Positions 45,371 through 58,930 of a stretch of DNA of 64,000 bases are shown piece by piece. This DNA is from Urophycis tenuis (lineage: Eukaryota; Chordata; Actinopteri; Gadiformes; Phycidae): contig JAXIVH010000050.1 in the NCBI GenBank assembly GCA_036785325.1, forward strand, positions 1,178,001 to 1,242,000, read 5' to 3'. The notes beneath the pieces are model-generated. The model was given only the letters and a program-made list of their open reading frames with translations. It was not told the DNA's origin and searched no databases. Each line of letters begins with the position of its first letter. Positions within the stretch are counted from its first letter, which is position 1. A program made the position numbers and the translations under genes.

Positions 45371-46070
45371 TTAATCACTTACTTGGAACGGCATGATCCC
45401 ACATCGCTGTGAAGGGACGGCGTTAACCAGGTGGGCGTGCAACCCCTCGAGAGAGTTGCTGCCTCACCGGCACTTGTACTTGTTCAGCCGGATGCAGTTC
45501 TTCACAACCACCTTCACAGAGACATACAGCTGTATGCCAGGGGGGTCCTGTAACACACAACCTATTGCAAGGTCCTCATTTATGCTGGTGTCATTTTGAA
45601 ATGTTACCATATACAAGTTTGAATGGTTTTGACACACGATGACTGCAGAGACAGCTGCAGGATGGCCCACGAAGCAGGACGGAGGGGGCCTGTGGCTGTG
45701 CGGGGAGGACCAGCGGTATGGGTGCTGCCGACACAGGGGGCGGGCGGGCCACAGGCTGACGCAGCAGGAGGCCTCGGCTGGAGGCGGGTGGGCGCAGGAG
45801 GCTTCGGCCGGGTGGAGGACGACAACGCAGTGGGCTGAACGGGCCGGTTGGTGGGAGTCACAGGCTCTGGCTCATCAACAAATAACCTGGAAATATAAAA
45901 TACACACGTGATCAGTATTGATATTGATATCTTTTATAAGAACACTGTTCATACCGTTTACACTTTTTATACAACTGTTTATACAATGTCCATACTGTTT
46001 ATTTATTAATGTTTATCACTGAAAAATAAAGGTGACTTGGTATGACTTGTGTGCTATTTTCTTTCCACAG
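45074..46070. repeat. Satellite-embedded element, copy 8 (997 bp)
   Basis: Full copy. The TG tract ends TGTCTTAATC in place of TGTTTTAATC. It shares the ATATAAGTGTGTG tract variant with copy 3. First of pair 8/9. Confidence 0.9.
45383..45886 (-). pseudogene. Fossil exon, element copy 8
   Basis: 504 bp, splice signals intact, TGA present in the second frame, frameshift present. Private AAGGGACGGCG changes a residue near the donor. Confidence 0.68.
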
Positions 46071-46484
46071 CCAACAGAACACACATGAATCAGCTTATTA
46101 TTTCGACGACCCATGGGCAAATATAGTCATGCCATACGTCGTTGGAAAGCTTAGATTTCCCCGTTTAAAATGAGCCCATCTCCGAGCAATTTGGTTGCTC
46201 ACAGACAAATCTGCGTCAGGTTGACTGAAGTCTACACAGCAGCTAAAGACATACCTTCAACGTTTCAATTAACATCAATCTTTCCTTACAGAACACAAAT
46301 GAATTAGCTTAGTATTTCAACGACCCTTTAGTGAATATAGTCTTGCCATACGCCGTTGGAAAGCTTAGATTTCCCCGCTTAAAATGAGCCCATCCGCGAG
46401 CAGTCTGGTTGATCACAGACTAAACTGCGTCAGGTTGACTGAAGTCTACCCAGCAGCTAAAAACATACCTTCAACTTTTCAATT
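46071..46484 (+). repeat. 214-bp satellite block, 2 monomers minus 14 bp
   Basis: 414 bp between elements 8 and 9, nearly identical to the 6/7 spacer. Confidence 0.95.
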
Positions 46485-46730
46485 CACGCGTTTTTTTTGT
46501 AATACGTGTAGCTATGATAAAGGACACATGTTTTGGCCTGTTTTATTATTCATAGTTGGCTTAACAGTAATAGAATATTATTATATGCTATAAGTGACCA
46601 GACGTCCGAGATCAAAACTGGGAGCATAATCCCCGAGAAGGGGGAAAAAAAGGGTCAGCTATGTTTAAGTATATATATATATGTGTGTGTATATATGCGA
46701 GTGTGTGTGTGTGTGTATATATGCGCGCGC

Positions 46731-46785
<55 letters not shown>

Positions 46786-47483
46786 AATCACTTACTTGGA
46801 ACGGCATGATCCCACATCGCTGTGAAGGGATGGCGTTAACCAGGTGGGCGTGCAACCCCTCGAGAGAGTTGCTGCCTCGCCGGCACTTGTACTTGTTCAG
46901 CCGGATGCAGTTCTTCACAACCACCTTCACAGAGACATACAGCTGTATGCCAGGGGGGTCATGTAACACACAACCTATTGCAAGGTCCTCATTTATGCTG
47001 GTGTCATTTTGAAATGTTACCATATACAAGTTTGAATGGTTTTGACACACGATGACTGCAGAGACAGCTGCAGGATGGCCCACGAAGCAGGACGGAGGGG
47101 GCCTGTGGCTGTGCGGGGAGGACCAGCGGTATGGGTGCTGCCGACACAGGGGGCGGGCGGGCCACAGGCTGACGCAGCAGGAGGCCTCGGCTGGAGGCGG
47201 GTGGGCGCAGGAGGCTTCGGCCGGGTGGAGGACGACAACGCAGTGGGCTGAACGGGCCGGTTGGTGGGAGTCACAGGCTCTGGCTCATCAACAAATAACC
47301 TGGAAATATAAAATACACACGTGATCAGTATTGATATTGATATCTTTTATAAGAACACTGTTCATACCGTTTACACTTTTTATACAACTGTTTATACAAT
47401 GTCCATACTGTTTATTTATTAATGTTTATCACTGAAAAATAAAGGTGACTTGGTATGACTTGTGTGCTATTTTCTTTCCACAG
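46485..47483. repeat. Satellite-embedded element, copy 9 (999 bp)
   Basis: Full copy, second of pair 8/9 (start spacing 1,411 bp). Its TG tract is of the copy 6/7 type. Confidence 0.9.
46796..47299 (-). pseudogene. Fossil exon, element copy 9 (TGA-free second frame)
   Basis: 504 bp, splice signals intact, CGA in place of TGA, frameshift present. Shares the open second frame with copies 2, 6 and 7. Confidence 0.7.
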
Positions 47484-49180
47484 CCAACAGAACACACATG
47501 AATCAGCTTATTATTTCGACGACCCATGGGCAAATATAGTCATGCCATACGTCGTTGGAAAGCTTAGATTTCCCCGTTTAAAATGAGCCAATCTCCGAGC
47601 AATTTGGTTGCTCACAGACAAATCTGCGTCAGGTTGACTGAAGTCTACACAGCAGCTAAAGACATACCTTCAACGTTTCAATTAACATCAATCTTTCCTT
47701 ACAGAACACAAATTAATTAGCTTAGTATTTCAACGACCCTTTAGTGAATATAGTCTTGCCATACGCCGTTGGAAAGCTTAGATTTCCCCGCTTAAAATGA
47801 GCCCATCCTCGAGCAGTCTGGTTGATCACAGACTAAACTGCGTCAGGTTGACTGAAGTCTACCCAGCAGCTAAAAACATACCTTCAACGTTTCAATTAAC
47901 ATCAATCTTTCCTTACAGAACACAAATTAATTAGCTTAGTATTTCAACGACCCATGAGTCAATATACTCTTGCCATACGCCGTTGGAAAGGTAGATTTCC
48001 CCGCTTAAAATGAGCCCATCCGCGAGCAGTCTGGTTGATCACAGACTAAACTGCGTCAGGTTGACTGAAGTCTACCCAGCAGCTAAAAACATACCTTCAA
48101 CGTTTCAATTAACATCAATCTTTCCTTACAGAACACAAATTAATTAGCTTAGTATTTCAATGACCCATGAGTCAATATAGTCTTGCCATACGCCGTTGGA
48201 AAGCTTAGATTTCCCCGCTTAAAATGAGCCCATCCGCGAGCAGTCTGGTTGATCACAGACTAAACTGCGTCAGGTTGAATGAAGTCTACCCAGCAGCTAA
48301 AAACATACCTTTAACGTTTCAATTAACATCAATCTTTCCTTACAGAACACAAATTAATTAGCTTAGTATTTCAACGACCATTTGGTGAATATAGTCTTGC
48401 CATACGCCGTTGGAAAGCTTAGATTTCCCCGCTTATAATGAGCCCATCCCTGAGCAATTTGGTTGCTCACAGACTAAACTGCGTCAGGTTGACTGAAGTC
48501 TACCCAGCAGCTAAAAACATACCTTCAACGTTTCAATTAACATCAATCTTTCCTTACAGAACACAAATTAATTATCTTAGTATTTCAACGACCCATGAGT
48601 CAATATAGTCTTGCCATACGCCGTTGGAAAGCTTAGATTTCCCTGCTTAAAATGAGCCCACCCCCAAGCAATTTGGTTGCTCAGAGACAAAACTGTGTCA
48701 GGTTGACTGAAGTCTACCCAGCAGCTAAAAACATACCTTCAACGTTTCAATTAACATCAATCTTTCCTTACAGATCACAAATTAATTAGCTTAGTATTTC
48801 AACGACCAATGAGTCAATATAGTCTTGCCATACGCCGTTGGAAAGCCTAGATTTCCCCGCTTAAAATGAGCCCATCCGCGAGCAGTCTGGTTGCTCACAG
48901 ACAAAACTGCGTCAGGTTGACTGAAGTCTACCCAGCAGCTAAAAACATACCTTCAACGTTTCAATTAAGATCAATCTTTCAATAAAGAACAGAAATTAAT
49001 TAGCTTAGTATTTCAACGACCCATGACTCAATATAATCTTGCCATACGCCGTTGGGAACCTTAGATTTCCCCGCTTAAAATGAGCCCATCCCCGAGCAAT
49101 TTGGTTGCTCACAGACAAAACTGCGTCAGGTTGACTGAAGTCTACCCAGCAGCTAAAAACATACCTTCAACTTTTCAATT
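47484..49180 (+). repeat. 214-bp satellite block, 8 monomers minus 15 bp
   Basis: 1,697 bp. One base is lost in GGAAAGGTAGATTT near 47990. Corresponds to the block before copy 4 (offset 14,382) with two extra monomers. Confidence 0.95.
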
Positions 49181-49416
49181 CACGCGTTTTTTTTGTAATA
49201 CGTGTAGCTATGATAAAGGACACATGTTTTGGCCTGTTTTATTATTCATAGTTGGCTTAACAGTAATAGAATATTATTATATGCCATAAGTGACCAGACG
49301 TCCGAGATCAAAACTGGGAGCATAATCCCCGAGAAGGGGGAAAAAAAGGGTCAGCTATGTTTAAGTATATATATATATGTGTGTGTATATATGCGTGTGT
49401 GTGTGTGTATATATGC

Positions 49417-49453
<37 letters not shown>

Positions 49454-50107
49454 AATCACTTACTTGGAACGGCATGATCCCACATCGCTGTGAAGGGATG
49501 GCGTTAACCAGGTGGGCGTGCAACCCCTCGAGAGAGTTGCTGCCTCACCGGCACTTGTACTTGTTCAGCCGGATGCAGTTCTTCACAACCACCTTCACAG
49601 AGACATACAGCTGTATGCCAGGGGGGTCATGTAACACACAACCTATTGCAAGGTCCTCATTTATGCTGGTGTCATTTTGAAATGTTACCATATACAAGTT
49701 TGAATGGTTTTGACACACGATGACTGCAGAGACAGCTGCAGGATGGCCCACGAAGCAGGACGGAGGGGGCCTGTGGCTGTGCGGGGAGGACCAGCGGTAT
49801 GGGTGCTGCCGACACAGGGGGCGGGCGGGCGCAGGAGGCTTCGGCCGGGTGGAGGACGACAACGCAGTGGGCTGAACGGGCCGGTTGGTGGGAGTCACAG
49901 GCTCTGGCTCATCAACAAATAACCTGGAAATATAAAATACACACGTGATCAGTATTGATATTGATATCTTTTATAAGAACACTGTTCATACCGTTTACAC
50001 TTTTTATACAACTGTTTATACAATGTCCATACTGTTTATTTATTAATGTTTATCACTGAAAAATAAAGGTGACTTGGTATGACTTGTGTGCTATTTTCTT
50101 TCCACAG
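49181..50107. repeat. Satellite-embedded element, copy 10 (927 bp)
   Basis: Copy with a 44-bp deletion in the proline-rich exon part; 927 + 44 = 971 bp, the base length. Confidence 0.9.
49464..49923 (-). pseudogene. Fossil exon, element copy 10 (44-bp deletion joins the two frames)
   Basis: 460 bp. Loss of 44 bp between two GGGC repeats (GGGCGGGC then GCAGGAGGC) shifts the frame so that the proline-rich N-terminal frame now runs directly into GHPAAVSAVIVCQNHSNLYM and on to YKCR, giving the longest continuous frame of the series. TGA at 49545-49547 still ends it 27 codons before the donor. The rejoining looks like chance, since the deletion removes about 15 residues and is bounded by microhomology. 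Confidence 0.7.
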
Positions 50108-53100
50108 CCAACAGAACACACATGAATCAGCTTATTATTTCGACGACCCATGGGCAAATATAGTCATGCCATACGTCGTTGGAAAGCTTAGATTTCCCCG
50201 TTTAAAATGAGCCCATCTCCGAGCAATTTGGTTGCTCACAGACAAATCTGCGTCAGGTTGACTGAAGTCTACACAGCAGCTAAAGACATACCTTCAACGT
50301 TTCAATTAACATCAATCTTTCCTTACAGAACACAAATTAATTAGCTTAGTATTTCAACGACCCTTTAGTGAATATAGTCTTGCCATACGCCGTTGGAAAG
50401 CTTAGATTTCCCCGCTTAAAATGAGCCCATCCTCGAGCAGTCTGGTTGATCACAGACTAAACTGCGTCAGGTTGACTGAAGTCTACCCAGCAGCTAAAAA
50501 CATACCTTCAACGTTTCAATTAACATCAATCTTTCCTTACAGAACACAAATTAATTAGCTTAGTATTTCAACGACCCATGAGTCAATATACTCTTGCCAT
50601 ACGCCGTTGGAAAGCTTAGATTTCCCCGCTTAAAATGAGCCCATCCGCGAGCAGTCTGGTTGATCACAGACTAAACTGCGTCAGGTTGACTGAAGTCTAC
50701 CCAGCAGCTAAAAACATACCTTCAACGTTTCAATTAACATCAATCTTTCCTTACAGAACACAAATTAATTAGCTTAGTATTTCAATGACCCATGAGTCAA
50801 TATAGTCTTGCCATACGCCGTTGGAAAGCTTAGATTGCCCCGCTTAAAATGAGCCCATCCGCGAGCAGTCTGGTTGATCACAGACTAAACTGCGTCAGGT
50901 TGAATGAAGTCTACCCAGCAGCTAAAAACATACCTTTAACGTTTCAATTAACATCAATCTTTCCTTACAGAACACAAATTAATTAGCTTAGTATTTCAAC
51001 GACCCTTCTGTGAATATAGTCTTGCCATACGCCGTTGGAAAGCTTAGATTTCCCTGCTTATAATGAGCCCATCCCTGAGCAATTTGGTTGCTCACAGACT
51101 AAACTGCGTCAGTTTGACTGAAGTCTACCCAGCAGCTAAAAACATACCTTCAACGTTTCAATTAACATCAATCTTTCCTTACAGAACACAAATTAATTAG
51201 CTTAGTATTTCAACGACCCATGAGTCAATATAGTCTTGCCATACGCCGTTGGAAAGCTTAGATTTCCCCGCTTAAAATGAGCCCATCCGCGAGCAGTCTG
51301 GTTGATCACAGACTAAACTGCGTCAGGTTGAATGAAGTCTACCCAGCAGCTAAAAACATACCTTTAACGTTTCAATTGACATCAATCTTTCCTTACAGAA
51401 CACAAATTAATTAGCTTAGTATTTCAACGGGCCATTGGTGAATATAGTCTTGCCATACGCCGTTGAAAAGCTTAGATTTCCCCGCTTAAAATGAGCCCAT
51501 CCGCGAGCAGTCTGGTTGATCACAGACTAAACTGCGTCAGGTTGACTGAAGTCTACCCAGCAGCTAAAAACATACCTTCAACGTTTCAATTAACATCAAT
51601 CTTTCCTTACAGAACACTAATTAATTAGCTTAGTATTTCAACGACCCATGAGTCAATATAGTCTTGCCATACGCCGTTGGAAAGCTTAGATTTCCCCGCT
51701 TAAAATGAGCCCATCCGCGAGCAGTCTGGTTGATCACAGACTAAACTGCGTCAGGTTGAATGAAGTCTACCCAGCAGCTAAAAACATACCTTTAACGTTT
51801 CAATTAACATCAATCTTTCCTTACAGAACACAAATTAATTAGCTTAGTATTTCAACGGCCCTTTGGTGAATATAGTCTTGCCATACGCCGTTGAAAAGCT
51901 TAGATTTCCCCGCTTATAATGAGCCCATCTGCCAGCAGTCTGGTTGATCACAGACTAAACTGCGTCAGGTTGACTGAAGTCTACCCAGCAGCTAAAAACA
52001 TACCTTCAACGTTTCAATTAACATCAATCTTTCCTTACAGAACACTAATTAATTAGCTTAGTATTTCAACGACCCATGAGTCAATATAGTCTTGCCATAC
52101 GCCGTTGGAAAGCTTAGATTTCCCCGCTTATAAGGAGCCCATCCCCGAGCAATTTGGTTGCTCACAGACAAATCTGCGTCAGGTTGACTGAAGTCTACAC
52201 AGCAGCTAAAGACATACCTTCAACGTTTCAATTAACATCAATCTTTCCTTACAGAACACAAATTAATTAGCTTAGTATTTAAACGACCCATGAGTCAATA
52301 TAGTCTTGCCATACGCCGTTGGAAAGCTTAGATTTCCCCGCTTAAAATGAGCCCATCCGCGAGCAGTCTGGTTGATCACAGACTAAACTGGGTCAGGTTG
52401 ACTGAAGTCTACCCAGCAGCTAAAAACATACCTTCAACGTTTCAATTAACATCAATCTTTCCTTACAGAACACAAATTAATTAGCTTAGTATTTCAACGA
52501 CCCATGAGTCGATATAGTCTTGCCATACGCCGTTGGAAAGCTTAGATTTCCCCGCTTAAAATGAGCCCATCCGCGAGCAGTCTGGTTGATCACAGACTAA
52601 ACTGCGTCAGGTTGACTGAAGTCTACCCAGCAGCTAAAAACATACCTTCAACGTTTCAATTAACATCAATCTTTCCTTACAGAACACAAATTAATTAGCT
52701 TAGTATTTCAACGACCCTTTGGTGAATATAGTCTTGCCATACGCCGTTGAAAAGCTTAGATTTCCCCGCTTAAAATGAGCCCATCCGCGAGCAGTCTGGT
52801 TGATCACAGACTAAACTGCGTCAGGTTGACTGAAGTCTACCCAGCAGCTAAAAACATACCTTCAACGTTTCAATTAACATCAATCTTTCCTTACAGAACA
52901 CTAATTAATTAGCTTAGTATTTCAACGACCCATGAGTCAATATAGTCTTGCCATACGCCGTTGGAAAGCTTAGATTTCCCCGCTTAAAATGAGCCCATCC
53001 GCGAGCAGTCTGGTTGATCACAGACTAAACTGCGTCAGGTTGAATGAAGTCTACCCAGCAGCTAAAAACATACCTTTAACGTTTCAATTAACATCAATCT

Positions 53101-56100
53101 TTCCTTACAGAACACAAATTAATTAGCTTAGTATTTCAACGGCCCTTTGGTGAATATAGTCTTGCCATACGCCGTTGAAAAGCTTAGATTTCCCCGCTTA
53201 TAATGAGCCCATCTGCCAGCAGTCTGGTTGATCACAGACTAAACTGCGTCAGGTTGACTGAAGTCTACCCAGCAGCTAAAAACATACCTTCAACGTTTCA
53301 ATTAACATCAATCTTTCCTTACAGAACACTAATTAATTAGCTTAGTATTTCAACGACCCATGAGTCAATATAGTCTTGCCATACGCCGTTGGAAAGCTTA
53401 GATTTCCCCGCTTATAATGAGCCCATCCCCGAGCAATTTGGTTGCTCACAGACAAATCTGCGTCAGGTTGACTGAAGTCTACACAGCAGCTAAAGACATA
53501 CCTTCAACGTTTCAATTAACATCAATCTTTCCTTACAGAACACAAATTAATTAGCTTAGTATTTAAACGACCCATGAGTCAATATAGTCTTGCCATACGC
53601 CGTTGGAAAGCTTAGATTTCCCCGCTTAAAATGAGCCCATCCGCGAGCAGTCTGGTTGATCACAGACTAAACTGGGTCAGGTTGACTGAAGTCTACCCAG
53701 CAGCTAAAAACATACCTTCAACGTTTCAATTAACATCAATCTTTCCTTACAGAACACAAATTAATTAGCTTAGTATTTCAACGACCCATGAGTCGATATA
53801 GTCTTGCCATACGCCGTTGGAAAGCTTAGATTTCCCCGCTTAAAATGAGCCCATCCGCGAGCAGTCTGGTTGATCACAGACTAAACTGCGTCAGGTTGAC
53901 TGAAGTCTACCCAGCAGCTAAAAACATACCTTCAACGTTTCAATTAACATCAATCTTTCCTTACAGAACACAAATTAATTAGCTTAGTATTTCAACGACC
54001 CATGAGTCAATATACTCTTGCCATACGCCGTTGGAAAGCTTAGATTTCCCCGCTTAAAATGAGCCCATCCGCGAGCAGTCTGGTTGTTCACAGACTAAAC
54101 TGCGTCAGGTTGACTGAAGTCTACCCAGCAGCTAAAAACATACCTTCAACGTTTCAATTAACATCAATCTTTCCTTACAGAACACAAATTAATTAGCTTA
54201 GTATTTCAATGACCCATGAGTCAATATAGTCTTGCCATACGCCGTTGGAAAGCTTAGATTTCCCCGCTTAAAATGAGCCCATCCGCGAGCAGTCTGGTTG
54301 ATCACAGACTAAACTGCGTCAGGTTGAATGAAGTCTACCCAGCAGCTAAAAACATACCTTTAACGTTTCAATTGACATCAATCTTTCCTTACAGAACACA
54401 AATTAATTAGCTTAGTATTTCAACGGGCCATTGGTGAATATAGTCTTGCCATACGCCGTTGAAAAGCTTAGATTTCCCCGCTTAAAATGAGCCCATCCGC
54501 GAGCAGTCTGGTTGATCACAGACTAAACTGCGTCAGGTTGACTGAAGTCTACCCAGCAGCTAAAAACATACCTTCAACGTTTCAATTAACATCAATCTTT
54601 CCTTACAGAACACTAATTAATTAGCTTAGTATTTCAACGACCCATGAGTCAATATAGTCTTGCCATACGCCGTTGGAAAGCTTAGATTTCCCCGCTTAAA
54701 ATGAGCCCATCCGCGAGCAGTCTGGTTGATCACAGACTAAACTGCGTCAGGTTGAATGAAGTCTACCCAGCAGCTAAAAACATACCTTTAACGTTTCAAT
54801 TAACATCAATCTTTCCTTACAGAACACAAATTAATTAGCTTAGTATTTCAACGGCCCTTTGGTGAATATAGTCTTGCCATACGCCGTTGAAAAGCTTAGA
54901 TTTCCCCGCTTATAATGAGCCCATCTGCCAGCAGTCTGGTTGATCACAGACTAAACTGCGTCAGGTTGACTGAAGTCTACCCAGCAGCTAAAAACATACC
55001 TTCAACGTTTCAATTAACATCAATCTTTCCTTACAGAACACTAATTAATTAGCTTAGTATTTCAACGACCCATGAGTCAATATAGTCTTGCCATACGCCG
55101 TTGGAAAGCTTAGATTTCCCCGCTTATAAGGAGCCCATCCCCGAGCAATTTGGTTGCTCACAGACAAATCTGCGTCAGGTTGACTGAAGTCTACACAGCA
55201 GCTAAAGACATACCTTCAACGTTTCAATTAACATCAATCTTTCCTTACAGAACACAAATTAATTAGCTTAGTATTTAAACGACCCATGAGTCAATATAGT
55301 CTTGCCATACGCCGTTGGAAAGCTTAGATTTCCCCGCTTAAAATGAGCCCATCCGCGAGCAGTCTGGTTGATCACAGACTAAACTGGGTCAGGTTGACTG
55401 AAGTCTACCCAGCAGCTAAAAACATACCTTCAACGTTTCAATTAACATCAATCTTTCCTTACAGAACACAAATTAATTAGCTTAGTATTTCAACGACCCA
55501 TGAGTCGATATAGTCTTGCCATACGCCGTTGGAAAGCTTAGATTTCCCCGCTTAAAATGAGCCCATCCGCGAGCAGTCTGGTTGATCACAGACTAAACTG
55601 CGTCAGGTTGACTGAAGTCTACCCAGCAGCTAAAAACATACCTTCAACGTTTCAATTAACATCAATCTTTCCTTACAGAACACAAATTAATTAGCTTAGT
55701 ATTTCAACGACCCTTTGGTGAATATAGTCTTGCCATACGCCGTTGAAAAGCTTAGATTTCCCCGCTTAAAATGAGCCCATCCGCGAGCAGTCTGGTTGAT
55801 CACAGACTAAACTGCGTCAGGTTGACTGAAGTCTACCCAGCAGCTAAAAACATACCTTCAACGTTTCAATTAACATCAATCTTTCCTTACAGAACACTAA
55901 TTAATTAGCTTAGTATTTCAACGACCCATGAGTCAATATAGTCTTGCCATACGCCGTTGGAAAGCTTAGATTTCCCCGCTTAAAATGAGCCCATCCGCGA
56001 GCAGTCTGGTTGATCACAGACTAAACTGCGTCAGGTTGAATGAAGTCTACCCAGCAGCTAAAAACATACCTTTAACGTTTCAATTAACATCAATCTTTCC

Positions 56101-58225
56101 TTACAGAACACAAATTAATTAGCTTAGTATTTCAACGGCCCTTTGGTGAATATAGTCTTGCCATACGCCGTTGAAAAGCTTAGATTTCCCCGCTTATAAT
56201 GAGCCCATCTGCCAGCAGTCTGGTTGATCACAGACTAAACTGCGTCAGGTTGACTGAAGTCTACCCAGCAGCTAAAAACATACCTTCAACGTTTCAATTA
56301 ACATCAATCTTTCCTTACAGAACACTAATTAATTAGCTTAGTATTTCAACGACCCATGAGTCAATATAGTCTTGCCATACGCCGTTGGAAAGCTTAGATT
56401 TCCCCGCTTATAATGAGCCCATCCCCGAGCAATTTGGTTGCTCACAGACAAATCTGCGTCAGGTTGACTGAAGTCTACACAGCAGCTAAAGACATACCTT
56501 CAACGTTTCAATTAACATCAATCTTTCCTTACAGAACACAAATTAATTAGCTTAGTATTTAAACGACCCATGAGTCAATATAGTCTTGCCATACGCCGTT
56601 GGAAAGCTTAGATTTCCCCGCTTAAAATGAGCCCATCCGCGAGCAGTCTGGTTGATCACAGACTAAACTGGGTCAGGTTGACTGAAGTCTACCCAGCAGC
56701 TAAAAACATACCTTCAACGTTTCAATTAACATCAATCTTTCCTTACAGAACACAAATTAATTAGCTTAGTATTTCAACGACCCATGAGTCGATATAGTCT
56801 TGCCATACGCCGTTGGAAAGCTTAGATTTCCCCGCTTAAAATGAGCCCATCCGCGAGCAGTCTGGTTGATCACAGACTAAACTGCGTCAGGTTGACTGAA
56901 GTCTACCCAGCAGCTAAAAACATACCTTCAACGTTTCAATTAACATCAATCTTTCCTTACAGAACACAAATTAATTAGCTTAGTATTTCAACGACCCATG
57001 AGTCAATATACTCTTGCCATACGCCGTTGGAAAGCTTAGATTTCCCCGCTTAAAATGAGCCCATCCGCGAGCAGTCTGGTTGTTCACAGACTAAACTGCG
57101 TCAGGTTGACTGAAGTCTACCCAGCAGCTAAAAACATACCTTCAACGTTTCAATTAACATCAATCTTTCCTTACAGAACACAAATTAATTAGCTTAGTAT
57201 TTCAATGACCCATGAGTCAATATAGTCTTGCCATACGCCGTTGGAAAGCTTAGATTTCCCCGCTTAAAATGAGCCCATCCGCGAGCAGTCTGGTTGATCA
57301 CAGACTAAACTGCGTCAGGTTGAATGAAGTCTACCCAGCAGCTAAAAACATACCTTTAACGTTTCAATTAACATCAATCTTTCCTTACAGAACACAAATT
57401 AATTAGCTTAGTATTTCAACGACCATTTGGTGAATATAGTCTTGACATACGCCGTTGGAAAGCTTAGATTTCCCCGCTTATAATGAGCCCATCCCTGAGC
57501 AATTTGGTTGCTCACAGACTAAACTGCGTCAGGTTGACTGAAGTCTACCCAGCAGCTAAAAACATACCTTCAACGTTTCAATTAACATCAATCTTTCCTT
57601 ACAGAACACAAATTAATTATCTTAGTATTTCAACGACCCATGAGTCAATATAGTCTTGCCATACGCCGTTGGAAAGCTTAGATTTCCCCGCTTAAAATGA
57701 GCCCATCCCCAAGCAATTTGGTTGCTCAGAGACAAAACTGTGTCAGGTTGACTGAAGTCTACCCAGCAGCTAAAAACATACCTTCAACGTTTCAATTAAC
57801 ATCAATCTTTCCTTACAGATCACAAATTAATTAGCTTAGTATTTCAACGACCAATGAGTCAATATAGTCCTGCCATACGCCGTTGGAAAGCCTAGATTTC
57901 CCCGCTTAAAATGAGCCCATCCGCGAGCAGTCTGGTTGCTCACAGACAAAACTGCGTCAGGTTGACTGAAGTCTACCCAGCAGCTAAAAACATACCTTCA
58001 ACGTTTCAATTAAGATCAATCTTTCAATAAAGAACAGAAATTAATTAGCTTAGTATTTCAACGACCCATGACTCAATATAATCTTGCCATACGCCGTTGG
58101 GAACCTTAGATTTCCCCGCTTAAAATGAGCCCATCCCCGAGCAATTTGGTTGCTCACAGACAAAACTGCGTCAGGTTGACTGAAGTCTACCCAGCAGCTA
58201 AAAACATACCTTCAACTTTTCAATT
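50108..58225 (+). repeat. 214-bp satellite block, 38 monomers minus 14 bp, with 14-mer higher-order repeat
   Basis: 8,118 bp. The marker ATGAGTCGATATAG places GATATA at 52511, 53795, 55507 and 56791 (steps 1,284, 1,712 and 1,284 = 6, 8 and 6 monomers). GCCAGCAGTC (51931, 53215, 54927, 56211) gives the same steps. The full period is 14 monomers = 2,996 bp, seen also as GGTTGTTCAC at 54081 and 57077 (offset 2,996). Two tandem higher-order copies span about 51.2-57.4 kb. Confidence 0.95.
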
Positions 58226-58461
58226 CACGCGTTTTTTTTGTAATACGTGTAGCTATGATAAAGGACACATGTTTTGGCCTGTTTTATTATTCATAGTTGG
58301 CTTAACAGTAATAGAATATTATTATATGCTATAAGTGACCAGACGTCCGAGATCAAAACTGGGAGCATAATCCCCGAGAAGGGGGAAAAAAAGGGTCAGC
58401 TATGTTTAAGTATATATATATATGTGTGTGTATATATGCGTGTGTGTGTGTGTATATATGC

Positions 58462-58498
<37 letters not shown>

Positions 58499-58930
58499 AA
58501 TCACTTACTTGGAACGGCATGATCCCACATCGCTGTGAAGGGATGGCGTTAACCAGGTGGGCGTGCAACCCCTCGAGAGAGTTGCTGCCTCACCGGCACT
58601 TGTACTTGTTCAGCCGGATGCAGTTCTTCACAACCACCTTCACAGAGACATACAGCTGTATGCCAGGGGGGTCATGTAACACACAACCTATTGCAAGGTC
58701 CTCATTTATGCTGGTGTCATTTTGAAATGTTACCATATACAAGTTTGAATGGTTTTGACACACGATGACTGCAGAGACAGCTGCAGGATGGCCCACGAAG
58801 CAGGACGGAGGGGGCCTGTGGCTGTGCGGGGAGGACCAGCGGTATGGGTGCTGCCGACACAGGGGGCGGGCGGGCCACAGGCTGACGCAGCAGGAGGCCT
58901 CGGCTGGAGGCGGGTGGGCGCAGGAGGCTT
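58226..58930. repeat. Satellite-embedded element, copy 11 (truncated, 705 bp)
   Basis: Element sequence stops inside the exon at GCAGGAGGCTT and continues as satellite ACAGAACACAAATTAATTAG. Both parents have CTT at the breakpoint (GGCTTCGG and CCTTACAG), so a 3-bp microhomology joined them. About 266 bp of element are lost. Confidence 0.9.
58509..58930 (-). pseudogene. Fossil exon, element copy 11 (acceptor end deleted)
   Basis: 422 bp remain. The donor side and second frame (with TGA) are intact, but the acceptor, branch-like site and first 82 bp of the exon are gone. Confidence 0.68.
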
